A stretch of 64,000 nucleotides of DNA from Cantharellus purpuraceus (GCA_025174535.1 JALBUN010000049.1:1674001-1738000); one strand, 5' to 3'. Shown: positions 11,075 to 22,900, numbered from the stretch's first letter. Notes: generated from the letters alone by a model not told the origin. Numbers and translations: made by a program.

Positions 11075-11988
11075 AGAGATGAACATAACTGTTTATATGA
11101 ATATAATAGGAATGTATGTATTAATATAATTGGTATTATATAGAATATTTAGATATATAAATACCAGGTGGGGATTAAAGATAGTTCAAATTATTGTATA
11201 AGACGCTTGTTCGGAATCATGTCAGTATACAATATTCTGATGTATAGGAGATATACATCAGGATTTCAATGATACATAAAGCCAGGGAGTTACAATTTGG
11301 ATATCTTAAAAGATTTCGGATGTGTGAAATTTTCATAAATATAAACATATATTCTATATTTTAATAAACTTTAAAAGATAAGATATTTGGTTGAGATGAA
11401 CATAATTATTTACATGGATATAATAGGAATGTATATATGAATATAATTGGTATTATATAGGGTATTTAGATATACAAATACCAGGTGGGGATTAAAGATA
11501 GTTCAAATTATGTTACAAGTATTGTATAAGAAAGAATCAATGATATTTGGATGTTCCTTCAAGAGAGTTGCCACCACTAAATGGGGAAAAAACAATTATT
11601 TTTGAGAATTATGCCAAAATATCACAATATGTTTTAATCTAGTATATTGTGTAAAATTTGAGAATCATGTTGAAATATGAAAATAAGTTTGAATTGAAGT
11701 GTATTGTATAAAATTTGAGGAAAATAGGTTGTACATACGTATTTGTTGTATTTCTGAATAAGCGTCTAAGAAAGAATCAATGATATTTGGATGTTCCCTC
11801 AACAGAGTTGCCACCACTAAATGGGGAAAAAGAGAATTATTTTTGAAATTTTTATTTTTATTTTTATTTAGTATATTGTGTAAAATTTGAGAATCATGTT
11901 GAAAATAAGTTTTAATCTAAGTGTATTGTGTAAAATTTGAGGAAAATAGGTTGTATATACATATTTGATGTATTTCTGAACAAGCATC
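11075..11988. mobile_element. 5'-truncated MITE copy that hosts a second MITE
   Basis: The outer copy covers 11075-11201 and 11767-11988, and ends GAACAAGCATC, a decayed form of the family terminus. Its interior matches the inner copy (for example the motif taccaggtggggattaaag at about 11163 and 11483). The first part of the outer copy, including its left terminal inverted repeat, is missing. It is interrupted by the complete copy at 11202-11766. Confidence 0.75.
11202..11766 (-). mobile_element. 565-bp MITE (PIF/Harbinger-like), nested in its own family
   Basis: Complete copy with 15-bp terminal inverted repeats (left GACGCTTGTTCGGAA, right end complementary to GACGCTTATTCAGAA) and TAA target duplications at 11199-11201 and 11767-11769. 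The empty site (attgtataagaaagaatc) is visible inside the element itself near 11522, which proves insertion into a sister copy. AT-rich, no ORF; a transposase must come from elsewhere. The TAA duplication and terminus size fit PIF/Harbinger-type MITEs (family knowledge). Confidence 0.85.
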
Positions 11989-12428
11989 TTTTGGGAGTGG
12001 CTTTTTGGAGCCACATCCATATATCCACATTGGATAAATTCATGGTACCTTCTGACTCCTGTCAGATGGCTGGGGGCACCCCATGTGGATTTACTTGCCA
12101 CCCCTGTATTAGGGCAAGTGCCTCCCGGCATAGACAGTAGAGTAATGATAAGACTCATATTATTGGCACAAGCCAGCAGAGTCATTCTCTTAATAACTCT
12201 GCACATTGGCATCATTTGCTCAGCAAATGGTGTGGCCAATGCCTTCTTGTGCATTGATATGAACTCAGGAGTGCCCATATTGCACATGTTGAACCAGTCT
12301 GCCCTAATAGGGACAGACTTGCCTAGGGGTCAAGGCAAGTGGCCTGTGACCATCCTGGGAGGATCAGCTGTGGTCAAGAACCATGGTGCCCATTTGGGGA
12401 ATGATTTCCCCATATTGGCATGCTTGAG
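11989..12428 (-). pseudogene. Inverted fragment of the gypsy 3' ORF
   Basis: Read on the minus strand this matches 23821 to about 24260 of the large gypsy element: a HKKALAT... VIKRMTLLA .. SLIITL .. TCPNTGVAS segment with the same order of motifs. It abuts the gypsy LTR-like start at 12429. The pair therefore forms a roughly 440-bp inverted repeat flanking the element. It has in-frame stops and no start. Confidence 0.75.
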
Positions 12429-12877
12429 TGTAAGTACCCAAGGTACTTACTTACTATAGTATATAAGTATAATTGATATATGCAGCATTCCCTTAAGGAA
12501 TGTTGTCCTCTTGGTAGATATATGCACCCATAGGGTGCATATGTATAGTTATTATGTAAGCCAGTGGACCCAGTACATGTGTGGGTCTACTTATAGTAGA
12601 TAGAACTTAGCTAAAAACCACACTGTACAACACATCACCCAACCAATATACTTGGTTGAGTTCTGTGTAACAGTGTGAACTAAGGCACAACTTACATCTT
12701 TTTGAACTTCCAAAGGAAGAATCAAGTGATTCTTCCTCATTATTGAAGTTTTCTAGTCAATACTAGAAAACCGGCTGTTGCTGGTGTACCAACCCCTCCA
12801 GTCGCTCATATAAGTGAGCAACTAGTAGACTAACTTAGTTAGTCTACAAAGATAGGAGAAAGAAAGGAGTCATCATA
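12429..12877 (+). promoter_or_regulatory. Gypsy 5' LTR and leader
   Basis: Begins TGTAAGTACC directly after the inverted ORF fragment. TATATAAG at 12460-12467 is a candidate TATA box. The stretch contains stacked hairpins: GTAAGTACC/GGTACTTAC (12430-12450), ATATGCACCC/GGGTGCATAT near 12520-12545, GGAAGAATCA/TGATTCTTCC near 12713-12736, and GTAGACTAA/TTAGTCTAC near 12826-12848. The 3' edge of the LTR and the primer site could not be fixed. Confidence 0.55.
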
Positions 12878-14930
12878 ATGATGACTCACAGTAGAGTGAG
12901 TTGTGCTGGCAGCACCCAGGACATCATAAGTGATGAATGGTGGTGTGTAGCCAGCAGCAGAAGCTCCCATGAAGGAGAGCTAGACCCTAGAGAAGTCATA
13001 GGGACTTCTTGTAAGGAGGACTCTAGAAGAGAGTCACCACGGTTGCGAGACCACACAGATGATTGCACAATAGATTGTCTGTCAAACAAGAACCCCTCAT
13101 TGAGTGATTCTCTGATTAGAGAAGAAAGGAGGAGACAGTCATCAACTGTCTCCAACATTCCTAAAGGAAAGGAATGTGCTCAATATATGAGCACAAGTAG
13201 AAGTAGCAATACTTCTACTAGGGAATCGCGCAGCATGGAGTGGTGTGAAACCCACAGGTCAATCGTGAGATTGACCAAACAACTCATGTGTAATCAACAT
13301 GAGATGAAGAGCATTAGCAAAGCTAGTGCTCAGGCAGCCAAGATGGCAGCCAAATCAGGGCATTCTGCCACTACTATGGGGCAGCAAATTGCAGAGCTAG
13401 GAATGATGTTAAAATTGCTCCAAGAGAACTCTGCAATGCAAGTTGCATTGCCAAAGATCAGATTCTTGACCAGAGAGTCTGGATCTCCCTGGGGTGAGAG
13501 GATCCAACTGAATGATTGGTTGGACAGAGGAAATGAAATTCCCCCAATGGAGAGAATCAGAGATCCTGTGAGGCAAGGATTACCAATCCAGATTGAAGAG
13601 GAAACCCCTCAATCTATGGCAAAGGAGCTTGATCAAGAGATCGAGCTATGGAAACAATGAGAAGTTGAGGCTTCTCATAAACACAGATTAGCCCTTGAAT
13701 GGAAGGCTAAACATGCAGAGCAGGAGCTTGGCCAGCTGTTTAGAGAGCAGCAGCCCCAGCAAGAGCTCAATGTGGCTGTTGATTTAAACCGACAGTCACG
13801 ACATGCGCTGAACAGTTATCAGCGCATACAAGCGGTGGGCCTTTCAGGAGACACCTGCCATGAGCAATGAGATACCCAATGGGTACCTCAAGAAGATGTT
13901 CCCCATAACAGGGAACAATCAGCACAATTGACCCTAGAAGGTCAAGGCATACCGGATCAATTGGATACAATTGATCCTATCAATGACATTACTCGCATGG
14001 TGTGAGTAGCCATAGTTAATAATAGAGATACAGACCCAGAGAAGTCTGTACTTGCCAAGATGGGCATTAAAGTATCACCTGAGCAATATGCAGGAGGTGT
14101 GGATCTCAAAGAGTTCAAGATCTTTGTGGCAGGTATGCTACAATGGCTGAAGATGAATAATCTTCTAGGGCCATCAAGTACAAAGTTTCAACTATTGTAC
14201 TTAGGCACTCACCTTAAAGGCAAGGCCCAGGAATGGTTCTACAGAAATGTAGAACACTATGACAGGGCAGTCCAAGACTGGACCCTGGAAACTGCAATCC
14301 AAGGATTGCAGCGTAGATTCCTACACACCCTGATGCATCATCATGCATCAAATGAATTTGACTCTGTAACACAGGGTCAAAGGACCATTCACAAATTAAT
14401 GAACAATCTAGATAAGTATGCAGGCTGCATGATAATGCTGCCAGATGCATACACATACAGGAAGAGGTTTGTAACCACAATGCATGAACCTCTGAGACAA
14501 GAAGTCCTCAAGAAGGGCTTCAATGCCAAGTTTAGCAGTATCGAGCAGTTGTATGAAACTGCTTGAATGATAGAGGAAGTGATGCGATACCACCATGGTA
14601 TGTGACACCTGGAGAATGCAACTAATGTGTCCTCCACAACCCATAGACCAGTAGTCAATAGAACTACTGGTATGACAAATGCAGGGAGTCGACCCATGCC
14701 CCATGGACGTGTATATATGGCTCCCAATACACACTCATGACAAGCAAGTGTGTCAAGGCTGGAACCCTGTAGTGGAGGTTCAATTCCAGCAATTACTCCT
14801 TTAAGGGTAATTATCAATTGAAGCCACCAGCACATGCAAGTGGTGATTGATTGAACAATGTTACCAGTAACATTGTGTGCTATGAATGTGGCCAGATAGG
14901 ACACATGTAACCCAGTTGCCCCAAACTAAA
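12878..14930 (+). pseudogene. Gypsy gag region
   Basis: An open frame from ATG 12878 to 13660 encodes a Ser/Arg-rich N-terminal part with an MEKSISKAS..AAK-type helix. After frame breaks, 14060-14566 encodes the retrotransposon gag core (KGKAQEWFYRNVEHYDRAV... with the W-x-x-x-x-x-F pattern). A CCHC zinc knuckle (CYECGQIGHM.PSC) follows near 14878-14925. Stops at 14567, 14613 and later fall at positions where Arg is expected in relatives. It would form the RNA-packaging particle in an active element. No intact gag remains. Confidence 0.75.
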
Positions 14931-15379
14931 GGGCAATGTAAGGTTGGCTGTGGTCTGAAAGGACATGTCCTCACCAGGATAATGTAGACAGGTTCTCCCT
15001 GATAGAGGGAGAACATGAAGAAGTGATGGATGATCCCAAGGACCATCTAGAGGAAAAAAACACCAGCTATAGAAGTAGCTGATGAATGGAATGAGGAGAT
15101 TGCCCCATACAAATGGGACAACCAAGATGATGCCCCCAAAGAAGAGGCTACACCAATGTATTGCTCTAATGTGATATGAATTTGACCCAATGATTGAATT
15201 CCACCAAAACACACCTATGCAGTGCGTTTCTGTAGTGCAACAAGATTCCTGACAAGCAGGGAATCACAACAGCTGCATATAGCTGCTGTCAGTGTCGACA
15301 GATTGGCCAAACCTATGTATAATCATAGGAGCTGACAGAAGTCAACGGCGTGACCTGATAGGCTATGCATAAATAATAA

Positions 15380-15780
15380 AACAATCTCCAGGTATTGGGA
15401 GATTGGTGAAACACTTGTTCACTGTCTATTAGACAGTGGGAGTGAGGGGATAATGATATCCCCTGAATTCACAGGTGTGACAGGTATGAAAACCTTTGCA
15501 CTAGAGCAACCCATTGCACTGCAATTAGCATGTGTTGGGAGCAGGAGTACCATAAAGTTTGGTAGTCAAGACATTGAAGAATACTTAGATGTCACTAATG
15601 TTGAGTATTATGATGTAATACTTGGTACCCCATTCCTATGAAAGCTAGGAATATGCCTGGACTTCAATGGCCCAGGCTGAATCATGATGGGAACTGAAGA
15701 AGTCCCCACTAATGAAGAGCATAATACCAATGCTCTCCATACCCCATTATGGGGTACAAACTCAATATGAAGAAGGAGTA
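15380..15780 (+). pseudogene. Gypsy aspartic protease
   Basis: Retropepsin-like segment with the active-site motif LLDSGSEG near 15430-15450, followed by ISPEF and, about 60 residues later, YYDVILGTPFL near 15607-15640, the usual flap and second-half signature of gypsy proteases. The frame is open from 15453 to 15641 and then hits stops. It would cleave Gag-Pol in a live element. Confidence 0.75.
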
Positions 15781-16163
15781 TTGGCATGAATAAATGATGC
15801 TGGGGGGGTAATTCTAAACATGAGCTACCCACAATGCAGTCCTTCCCAAAAGAAGGACTAGACTCAGTAAAGGACCCCTCAATGGAGGATCCAAACAAGA
15901 GCATGAGATGAATAGCTTCATCTCATGGAGGATCAACTGCCTACATGGCTGATCAGATCCCTCAGCTGAGGGATCAATGGAAAGAAAAGTATATACCCTT
16001 AGAACTTCCCCCATTTAGGGAAGTTAACCATGAGATTAATCTTGTGGATCCTGACAAGCAAATACATTATCACTTGCCTAAGTGCCCAGAACACTACCGA
16101 GCAGAACTCTCAGAGAAAGTTCTGCAATACACCACTGCTAAGTGGTGGGTATCAGCTACAGCC

Positions 16164-17538
16164 TGTTTTGGAACTGTGAACTTCAACCTAAACTGTGGTG
16201 TTAATCACAATCTAAGTTTAGCCCAAGGATGTATGACCTTTCAAGGCTAGCAATAAGCTTGAAACTATTTTAAGACTCCGGTGAACAAACACAATCAATG
16301 CCGCCACAGGAAGTGAAGCAATAGAGATTTTTATGCTTGTCACATGTAGTTCACGCTTTACTGCTGATGCAATGTAAAGTCAAGATTGACAGGTGTTCAA
16401 GGGTTCAGATACTTCAAAGGGGGAAGTAACCCAGTGCCTTAGGACCATGGGTTGAGTGGATTAAAGCCAACAATAATCCCTTCAATGTAAAAAGATAGAT
16501 ACACACTTGAACACTTCCTTCTGAACAAGCATATTCACTGTATGTGTCTTATCTGTGATAGAATTAACAGTCAAGGGATAATAATCTCATCTCAAAGAGG
16601 TGAGTTAATAGACTGTGGTGTTGATTTATTGAAATGCCCACAATTGAACCAACTGATCAATAGTAAAGTACATATTAACCTGACTAACCTCAGAGTCTCA
16701 ATTAAACATGCAGTATTCTTGACCAACCAATAGCCCAGTATGTATTAACCTGACTAACCTCAGAGTCTCAATTAAATGTGCAAGGTTCTTGATTATAACC
16801 AATTGCCTGATATGTGATAATTTGACTAATCTCAGAGTCTCAATTACATGTGTAAGGTTCTTGATCAATGAATAACAATTAATACACTTCAAGTTACTGC
16901 TCTGAGTGGGCTTGTAGTGTGTTAATTACTAATCAGTTACTCCATATTAACCTCTTCTCCAAGTTTGATTAATATTAGAGCCTGCTGCACTTGTAATATA
17001 ATAGCTTCTGGCTTCTCCAAGAGTCAATCAAAGCTAATATACCTTAAGAGTAGCTGATATGAGTGTGCTGCTTATGTGATGATTACTCAATGCTTGAGTA
17101 GACACTGCTGTGTGTGTGTGGTAAAAAGATATTCTTTATTGCACTGCTGTTGCAGCCCTTTTTATATACATGGGCTATCTAGCTTATGTAACTAATTAGA
17201 GAATATTCCTGAGGCTTAGGGAAGCCCCTAGAAGGAAGGAGAAGGCCAGAGAACCTTGTGGAAGGTCCAGGAAGGTGTCAGAACCTTCTGTGGCTGCTTT
17301 TGGCTGAAGTGCATGAACTCTGCTGCTTATGTAATATGTGCATCATTTGCTCATGCACAAGTGCTTTTCAAGGTCACATGACATATTATATCAGCAACTG
17401 ACCCATTGTGTATACTTGTGGGCTCAAATACACAAAAATGCAAAATATAAGTACATTCATTGGAACATTTGAAATACCTTTGAACTACTAAATAATAGTC
17501 CTTATTTGAAGTAGTTTAGAACTTCATATACCCCAACA
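16164..17538 (+). mobile_element. 1375-bp solo LTR with CAGCC target duplication
   Basis: Starts TGTTTTGGAAC and ends CCCCAACA, flanked by 5-bp direct repeats CAGCC at 16159-16163 and 17539-17543. Removing it restores the RT reading register. It includes a tandem array of about 70-bp units (16671-16875) and an AT-rich core near 17120-17190 (ctttttatatacatggg), probably the promoter. The first 11 bases match the start of the copy A/B repeats, which suggests related families, but the rest differs. Confidence 0.85.
16671..16875 (+). repeat. Tandem repeat, three units of about 70 bp
   Basis: Units start at about 16671, 16740 and 16812, each with the block ctcagagtctcaatta followed by a gt/ca-rich spacer and ttcttga. 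It lies inside the 1375-bp solo LTR, possibly U3 enhancer-like repeats. The third unit is the most diverged. Confidence 0.7.
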
Positions 17539-18108
17539 CAGCCTGACAGGCTGTACCAATGCTATGCATTCCCAAGAAAAATGGGAAGCTCCGTTGACTT
17601 GGGCAAACAGAATGATAATACGGTGAAGGATGTAACGCCCTTCCCTGATCAGGACAACATGAGACATGATGTTGCCCACTGTACATATTGATCTAAACTC
17701 AATATGTCTGAGGCATACGAACAGATACACATCAGGCCAATGGATATACCCAAGATGGCATTTGTGACCGTCTTGTGGACATTTGTCAGTCAAGTCATGC
17801 AGCAAGGGGACTGTAATGCTCCCTCAACATTTCAGTAGCTCATGACTGCCATCTTCTGAGAATATATCAGAAGATTTGTCCATGTATATCTGGATGACAT
17901 ATTTGTGTACTCTTGTACTATATGAGAGCACAAACACCACCTAGAGATGGTGTTCACCGAGCTCAGGAAAGCACATATGTTCCTGAGCAAAGATAAGATC
18001 AATCTATACTCAACAAGTATGGATTGCCTTGGTCACCTAATAGATGACCAAGGTGTGCATGCAGACACTGACAAAATGCAGCAAATATGAGAGTGGAGAT
18101 GACCTAGG

Positions 18109-19086
18109 TTGTACCACAAAGTCCAACGTTTTCTTGGACTAGTGCAGTATCTGGTGCACTATATGCCAGATATAACTGCATACACAACCCCTTTATTGGG
18201 TTGTGCTCATAATAGTTGTCCATTCTTATGGATGCCACTGCTGGAAAAATGCTTTGAAAGCATTAAGCTCCTAGCATGTAGAGCTCCAATATTGAAGCCC
18301 ATTGATGTCAATAACCCCAATACTATTTGGGTTATTACTGATGGCTCCAAGACTGGAGTCAGAGCCATCTATGGACAAGGAAAAGGTTGGCAGACCTGTT
18401 GGCCTGCCAGATTCCTATCCAAGAAATTTGGTGCTGCACAACAGCACTATAAGACTCACGAGCATGAGACTATAGCCATGCTTAAAGCCCTAATGAAATG
18501 GGAAGATAAGCTACTAGGACAAAAGTTCATCCTAGTAATCAACCACAAGGGCCTCGAATACTTCGAGACCCAAAAGAACCTGTCTCCTAGACAGATTAGG
18601 TGGTGGGAGTTCTTATCCTGTTTCAACTTTACTACCCTGCATGTAGACAGGGTAGAGAACAAAGTAGCAGACTGTCTGTCATGCTACTATGCTGATGACT
18701 CCCCAACAGAGAGTCATCCCAACTACATCTACATGAGCACAGACGTACATCTTGACCCTGAAGGAGAACTGCTCCCTATGGAATGATTCATTGAGACCAG
18801 GACAGCAGCAGTCACCCAAAGGTGGCTGCTTGAGAAAAAAGAGAACAGAGTGCTGGAAGCTGAAGCACTCAATGTTCAAACAGAATCATTGAACAATGAT
18901 TTTAAGTCCTCTAAAGAAACAGAGGACATTGGAGTGATGTCATCAGATGATGACAGAACACCTCAGGATTCCGATGGGATCAACCTTGTGCAGATTGTAT
19001 GAGGTGCATATAGAAAGGTTACTGTCCTTTCTAAGGTGCTGGAAGCACCTAAAGAGCATGCACAATTTGGCATGCATGATGGTCTA
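18109..19086 (+). pseudogene. Gypsy RT thumb, RNase H and connector
   Basis: The frame 18109-18786 is open. It starts in the RT thumb (VQRFLGLVQYLVHYMPDITAYT), continues into RNase H (WVITDGSKTGVRAIYGQ; TDGS catalytic Asp; QHYKTHEHETIAM with catalytic Glu; HKGLEYF) and ends with the ADCLS-like motif VADCLSCYYADD. An acidic linker follows (18787-19070) with a stop at 18784. The frame is cut at 19087 by the long repeat copy B. Confidence 0.8.
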
Positions 19087-19528
19087 TGTTTTGGAACCTG
19101 CAAAATTATGGTGTTAGGGCAAACTCTAAATCACCACAATTCCATGAATGAACAGCTGAGAAGAATATCAAATCCTACTGCAGCACAACTCCAGAAACAA
19201 TTTAATGTTTGTACTTTGGTTACAATCTGTTGTAATGGTCAATGCAGACGATACACAGGAAGGTAATACGTTTCTTAGCAGTAGGGAATGAATAAGACTT
19301 CCAGAGTCTAGAGTTCATGGACACTTAGGGGTCCAGATATTCCAAAAAGAGGGGAATGCACTTAGAGGCTAGAGGAAGTAGGTGGATGAATCCAACCGTC
19401 CAACCAGTGACACTCTGAAGCAGGTAACAGCGATGTGTGAAGTAGTCTAGCAACTGCTTCACACGAGTTCAAGATCCTAATGCTCTGCAAAGGCAGTACA
19501 CACTAGTAACTTAAACAAAGAGCACTAA

Positions 19529-20093
19529 GACGCTTGTTCAGAAATACAACAAATACGTATATACAACCTATTTTCCTCAAATTTTATACAATACACTTCA
19601 ATTCAAACTTATTTTCATATTTCAACATGATTCTCAAATTTTACACAATATACTAGATTAAAACATATTTTGATATTTTGGCATAATTCTCAAAAATAAT
19701 TGTTTTTTCCCCATTTAGTGGTGGCAACTCTCTTGAAGGAACATCCAAATATCATTGATTCTTTCTTATACAATACTTGTAACATAATTTGAACTATCTT
19801 TAATCCCCACCTGGTATTTGTATATCTAAATACCCTATATAATACCAATTATATTAATACAGACATTCCTATTATATCCATGTAAATGATTATGTTCATC
19901 TCAACCAAATATCTCATCTTTTAAAGTTTATTAAAATATAGAATATATGTTTATATTTATGAAAATTTCACACATCCGAAATCTTTTAAGATATCCAAAT
20001 TGTAACTCCCTGGCTTTATGTATCATTGAAATCCTGATGTATATCTCCTATACATCAGAATATTGTATACTGACATGATTCCGAACAAGCGTC
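19529..20093 (+). mobile_element. 565-bp MITE, second complete copy
   Basis: Terminal inverted repeats GACGCTTGTTCAGAA and (right end) TTCCGAACAAGCGTC, with target duplications TAA at 19526-19528 and 20094-20096. The empty site gagcactaatggcagg is present at about 8491-8506 in repeat copy A. Same length as, and opposite orientation to, the copy at 11202-11766. Confidence 0.88.
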
Positions 20094-20484
20094 TAATGGC
20101 AGGACTATTGACAGACAATCTCACCCTGTAGATTCATAGTCACGCGAGGTAGATACTACACTCATGCCCAAAGCAGGACAATCACTACTTCGAGTGCAAT
20201 CGAATACAGTTACACAACTGTAAGCGACCCTTGAACTGGACAATCAACAGTTACTGAGATATAGAGGATGACACTGTATGTCACTCTAGTCACACTGATG
20301 TGCAAATGATGGGGTAGAAATGGTTATTTATTCAGAGGCAGAATGGGCTCCTTTTATATTGTATTTACAGGAGCTGACTAATACTACTGGAAACTTCTAC
20401 CTATTAATAGATGGAAACTACTGGAAGCTAGTGGAATATGTGAGAAGGAGGTGGAAGTTTCCTAGCCAATGAGCTGCTTGGATT

Positions 20485-20640
20485 TGCTCTGACTCATGGC
20501 ATGAGTCATGGATGGAGTCATAGTGTGACTCAGAGCAGGAGTCATAGTATGAGTAATCACAGGAGTCATGGTATGAGTCATGGAAGGAGTCATAGCATGA
20601 GTCATGGCAGGAGTCATTGCATGAGTCACCATTACTCAAA
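20485..20640 (+). repeat. Degenerate tandem repeat of about 12-13 bp (ATGAGTCATGG)
   Basis: About ten imperfect units alternating ATGAGTCAT and AGGAGTCAT, which in one frame would encode a Ser-His-Gly-Met-type repeat. The motif TGAGTCA is also an AP-1/Gcn4-like site, so it could act as a cluster of binding sites inside the repeat copy B, but nothing in the sequence proves it. A short related piece lies near 24870-24905. Confidence 0.65.
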
Positions 20641-21108
20641 TAACTCGGTCAATACTTCGTTTCCCAGGCTGATTAGCACAGCTATGGGTAGGCATGGCTT
20701 CTATTGAACTCTCCACTGAAAATGGAGGCAGGAGGTGCAGTGGTTGCGAAGATATTGAGCATTTACTGGCAGTGGTGACCAGATTGAGTCAGAGATTGAA
20801 ATGAGTCATGTGATCGACAATGAGTCAGTTGTCCGGGTGACTCCGGCTGACTTTGAGGCTGCTGACATCTGCGAAGGTTTGTGGGTCCATGTGGGTCCCA
20901 AAACTTCGCCCAGCAGAACAATAAGTTTGTAGACTCATTTCTGCATGGAAAATTCCCAAAAAAATATGAAAAAATAGAGAATATTTGAATGGCCCTGAAT
21001 CAAGAGAAAGCAGCAGATATATGCTGATATTTTAAGGCCATGAAGCGAAATTGTACAGTTTCGGGACTTTAAACAAGATCTTTTTAAGGGAAAACCAGTT
21101 CCCATACA

Positions 21109-21945
21109 CCGACTCAGGTTACATCGTGTCAGGCAAAGGGACCAAATACTCTTGGAACAGGATACCATATGGAGACGGATCACTAAGACAATAAGGAGTA
21201 TTTGTTGTGGATGCTGACTGAAGTCCTCATGTGACTCAGGGTCAATTTACCTTCGGAGCCGTAGGGAAGATGGTATTGGTGGATGTTTCTATTGTTCTTT
21301 TATATGACTCACCCCCGTTTCATCTTTTAATTCATTCATACACGACTTACTCATCCTTGTTCTATTTTTGGTTCTTTTATTACTCATCACCCCCTATTCT
21401 TACAAAGATTACCCCTATCTGTCGTTTCATTTCTCCATGATTTCCCCCTTTAGTAGTTCAACTTCACACGCTTCGTCAGCTGGCTTGATCAGCATTTCTT
21501 GCATCATATCGCATCATTTGCTCCTCATATTGTGTCATTGTGCCCTGGGGATTTGTATATAAAAGGGCGCTAGTTTTTGCCTTTGGAATCAATCAACAAG
21601 TTTTCAGCCAACGCTCTAAAGTCAAAGTCCACACTCTAAGTCTACACTCTACGCTCTACATCACAATCCATCATCTCTACACTGAGGTAAAACACCTTGG
21701 TTCAACGATCAGATTTCCCTCCGCCACCGAGAGGTTGCTTCTCCTGAAACCAGCTTTCGCATACCTCCCAACCGGGCTCCGCATTGTCATCCAGTCACAG
21801 AGCACGATCAGCCATTGGGACCGACCTTTAGCTCCCATCCCCATCCAACCACAGAGCACTATCCCACTTCCCTGTTACTTACCCCTTGCCCTGATTGATC
21901 TTTGGAGTGCTGAACAACTGCGTTACACACCGTCTGTTTGCTAGG
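21109..21945 (+). other. Promoter-like block, possible LTR U3/R/U5 of another element
   Basis: No gene. A pyrimidine-rich stretch (21300-21450) leads into TATATAAAAGG at about 21556-21566, then a run of aacgctctaaagtc / ctctaagtctacactctac motifs, the usual look of a fungal LTR U3-R junction. It separates copy B from the resumed gypsy integrase. The ORF at 21540-21944 has no family resemblance and is probably fortuitous. Confidence 0.4.
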
Positions 21946-22900
21946 ACCGTTGCGCACAGGCTTATAGGATCTATTCCATAAGCAAACCGACAGTGAAGTG
22001 CCAAATGAATACAGACAGTACGAAGAAACTCATAGGGCTTCTTCATGGCTTGCCAGTACCAGAACGGCCCTGGCAATTGATAGGTATGGACTTTATGGGT
22101 CCATTACCAAAATTGAATGACTATGACTGCCTACTGGTAGTCATAGATCACCTCACATTGCAGGTACATATGATACCTATGGATACACATGTGTCAGCAA
22201 AAGGAGTAGCATGGCTATTCCTTAAAGAAGTTGTACACCTTCACAGTGTACCAGACTTGATCATGTCTGATTGAGATTTGAAATTTGCATCTATCTTTTG
22301 GCATGAACTACAGTGGATAATGGGAGTGAAACTCCTCATGTCCACAGCGTTCCATCCACAAATGGATGGAGTGACGGAACGAGTGAATCGTTCCATTGGC
22401 CAAATACTTTGTACAGTTGTATGAAGTGATCAGAAAGATTGGGCACATAAGTGTCCAATGGTGGAGTTCACACTAAACTCCAACATAAGCTCAACAATGG
22501 GGTTTACTCCATTTGAGCTTAACTACAGGTATATGCCTATTCTAGGCATGCCCATGAACAATGACACCAAGTTCAAGGGTGTCAAATGATTTGCACAGCA
22601 GGCTCAAATGAACCTGCTAGTGGTGCATGATGCAATTATAGAAAGTCATGTCATTCAGACTTTTCATGCTAATAAGAAACATCAGGAAGGTTCAACCTTC
22701 CAGGGAGGTGACAAAGTCTACCTTTCAACAAAAAACTTGACTCTACCTAAGGGTAGAACCAGCAAACTAGTGCCCAAGTATATTGGGCCCTATAAAGTAA
22801 TTGAAGCTCATAATAAAGCTTTGACAGTGACACTAGAACTGCCACCAGAACTGACTAGTAGGTGCATTATGCCTATGTTCCATGTCAGTCTCATTTGATC
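21946..22900 (+). pseudogene. Gypsy integrase core
   Basis: Resumes with the second half of the integrase zinc-binding region (DRCAQAYRI) and then the catalytic core: PWQLIGMDFMGPLPK (first Asp), LVVIDHLT, VPDLIMSD followed by TGA (second Asp), STAFHPQMDGVTERVNRS (third residue region), FELNYRYMP. The N-terminal HHCC half is missing. TGA codons at about 22272, 22422 and 22587 replace Arg codons. After 22608 the frame is open to 22898 and covers the GPF/Y-type C-terminal domain (LVPKYIGPYKVIEA). Confidence 0.8.

Larger units (their letters stand above)
15945..18108 (+). pseudogene. Gypsy reverse transcriptase, split by a solo LTR
   Basis: The N-terminal connection segment runs from 15945 (PLELPPFREVNHEINLVDPDK) to 16158. 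After the 1375-bp LTR the frame resumes at 17544 with the fingers and palm: a CIP.K.G motif, QNDNTVKDVTPFPDQDN, a P.TFQ motif, and the catalytic YLDDIFVYS near 17883-17910. Several TGA or TAG codons interrupt it at conserved Arg positions and there is at least one frame change. The YLDD aspartates are preserved at DNA level. Confidence 0.8.
19087..21108 (+). mobile_element. Long LTR-like repeat with GGAACC-type inverted ends, copy B
   Basis: Begins TGTTTTGGAACC and ends GTTCCCATACA. It carries a 565-bp MITE at 19529-20093. Without the MITE it is about 1.45 kb, similar in size to the solo LTR at 16164. It contains the shared hairpin (GTGTGAAGTAG...CTGCTTCACAC near 19433-19462) and a GTCAT-rich tandem stretch (20485-20640). 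Flanks do not show a matching target duplication (GTCTA on the left, CCGAC on the right), so one side has been rearranged. Confidence 0.65.

Noticed and set aside
16500..17500. CRISPR-like array from the three ~70-bp units
   Set aside because: Units are contiguous and diverged, with no unique spacers, inside a solo LTR of a eukaryotic genome.
21540..21944. 134-aa ORF after the TATA-like box
   Set aside because: Composition and position suggest LTR leader sequence; no family resemblance.
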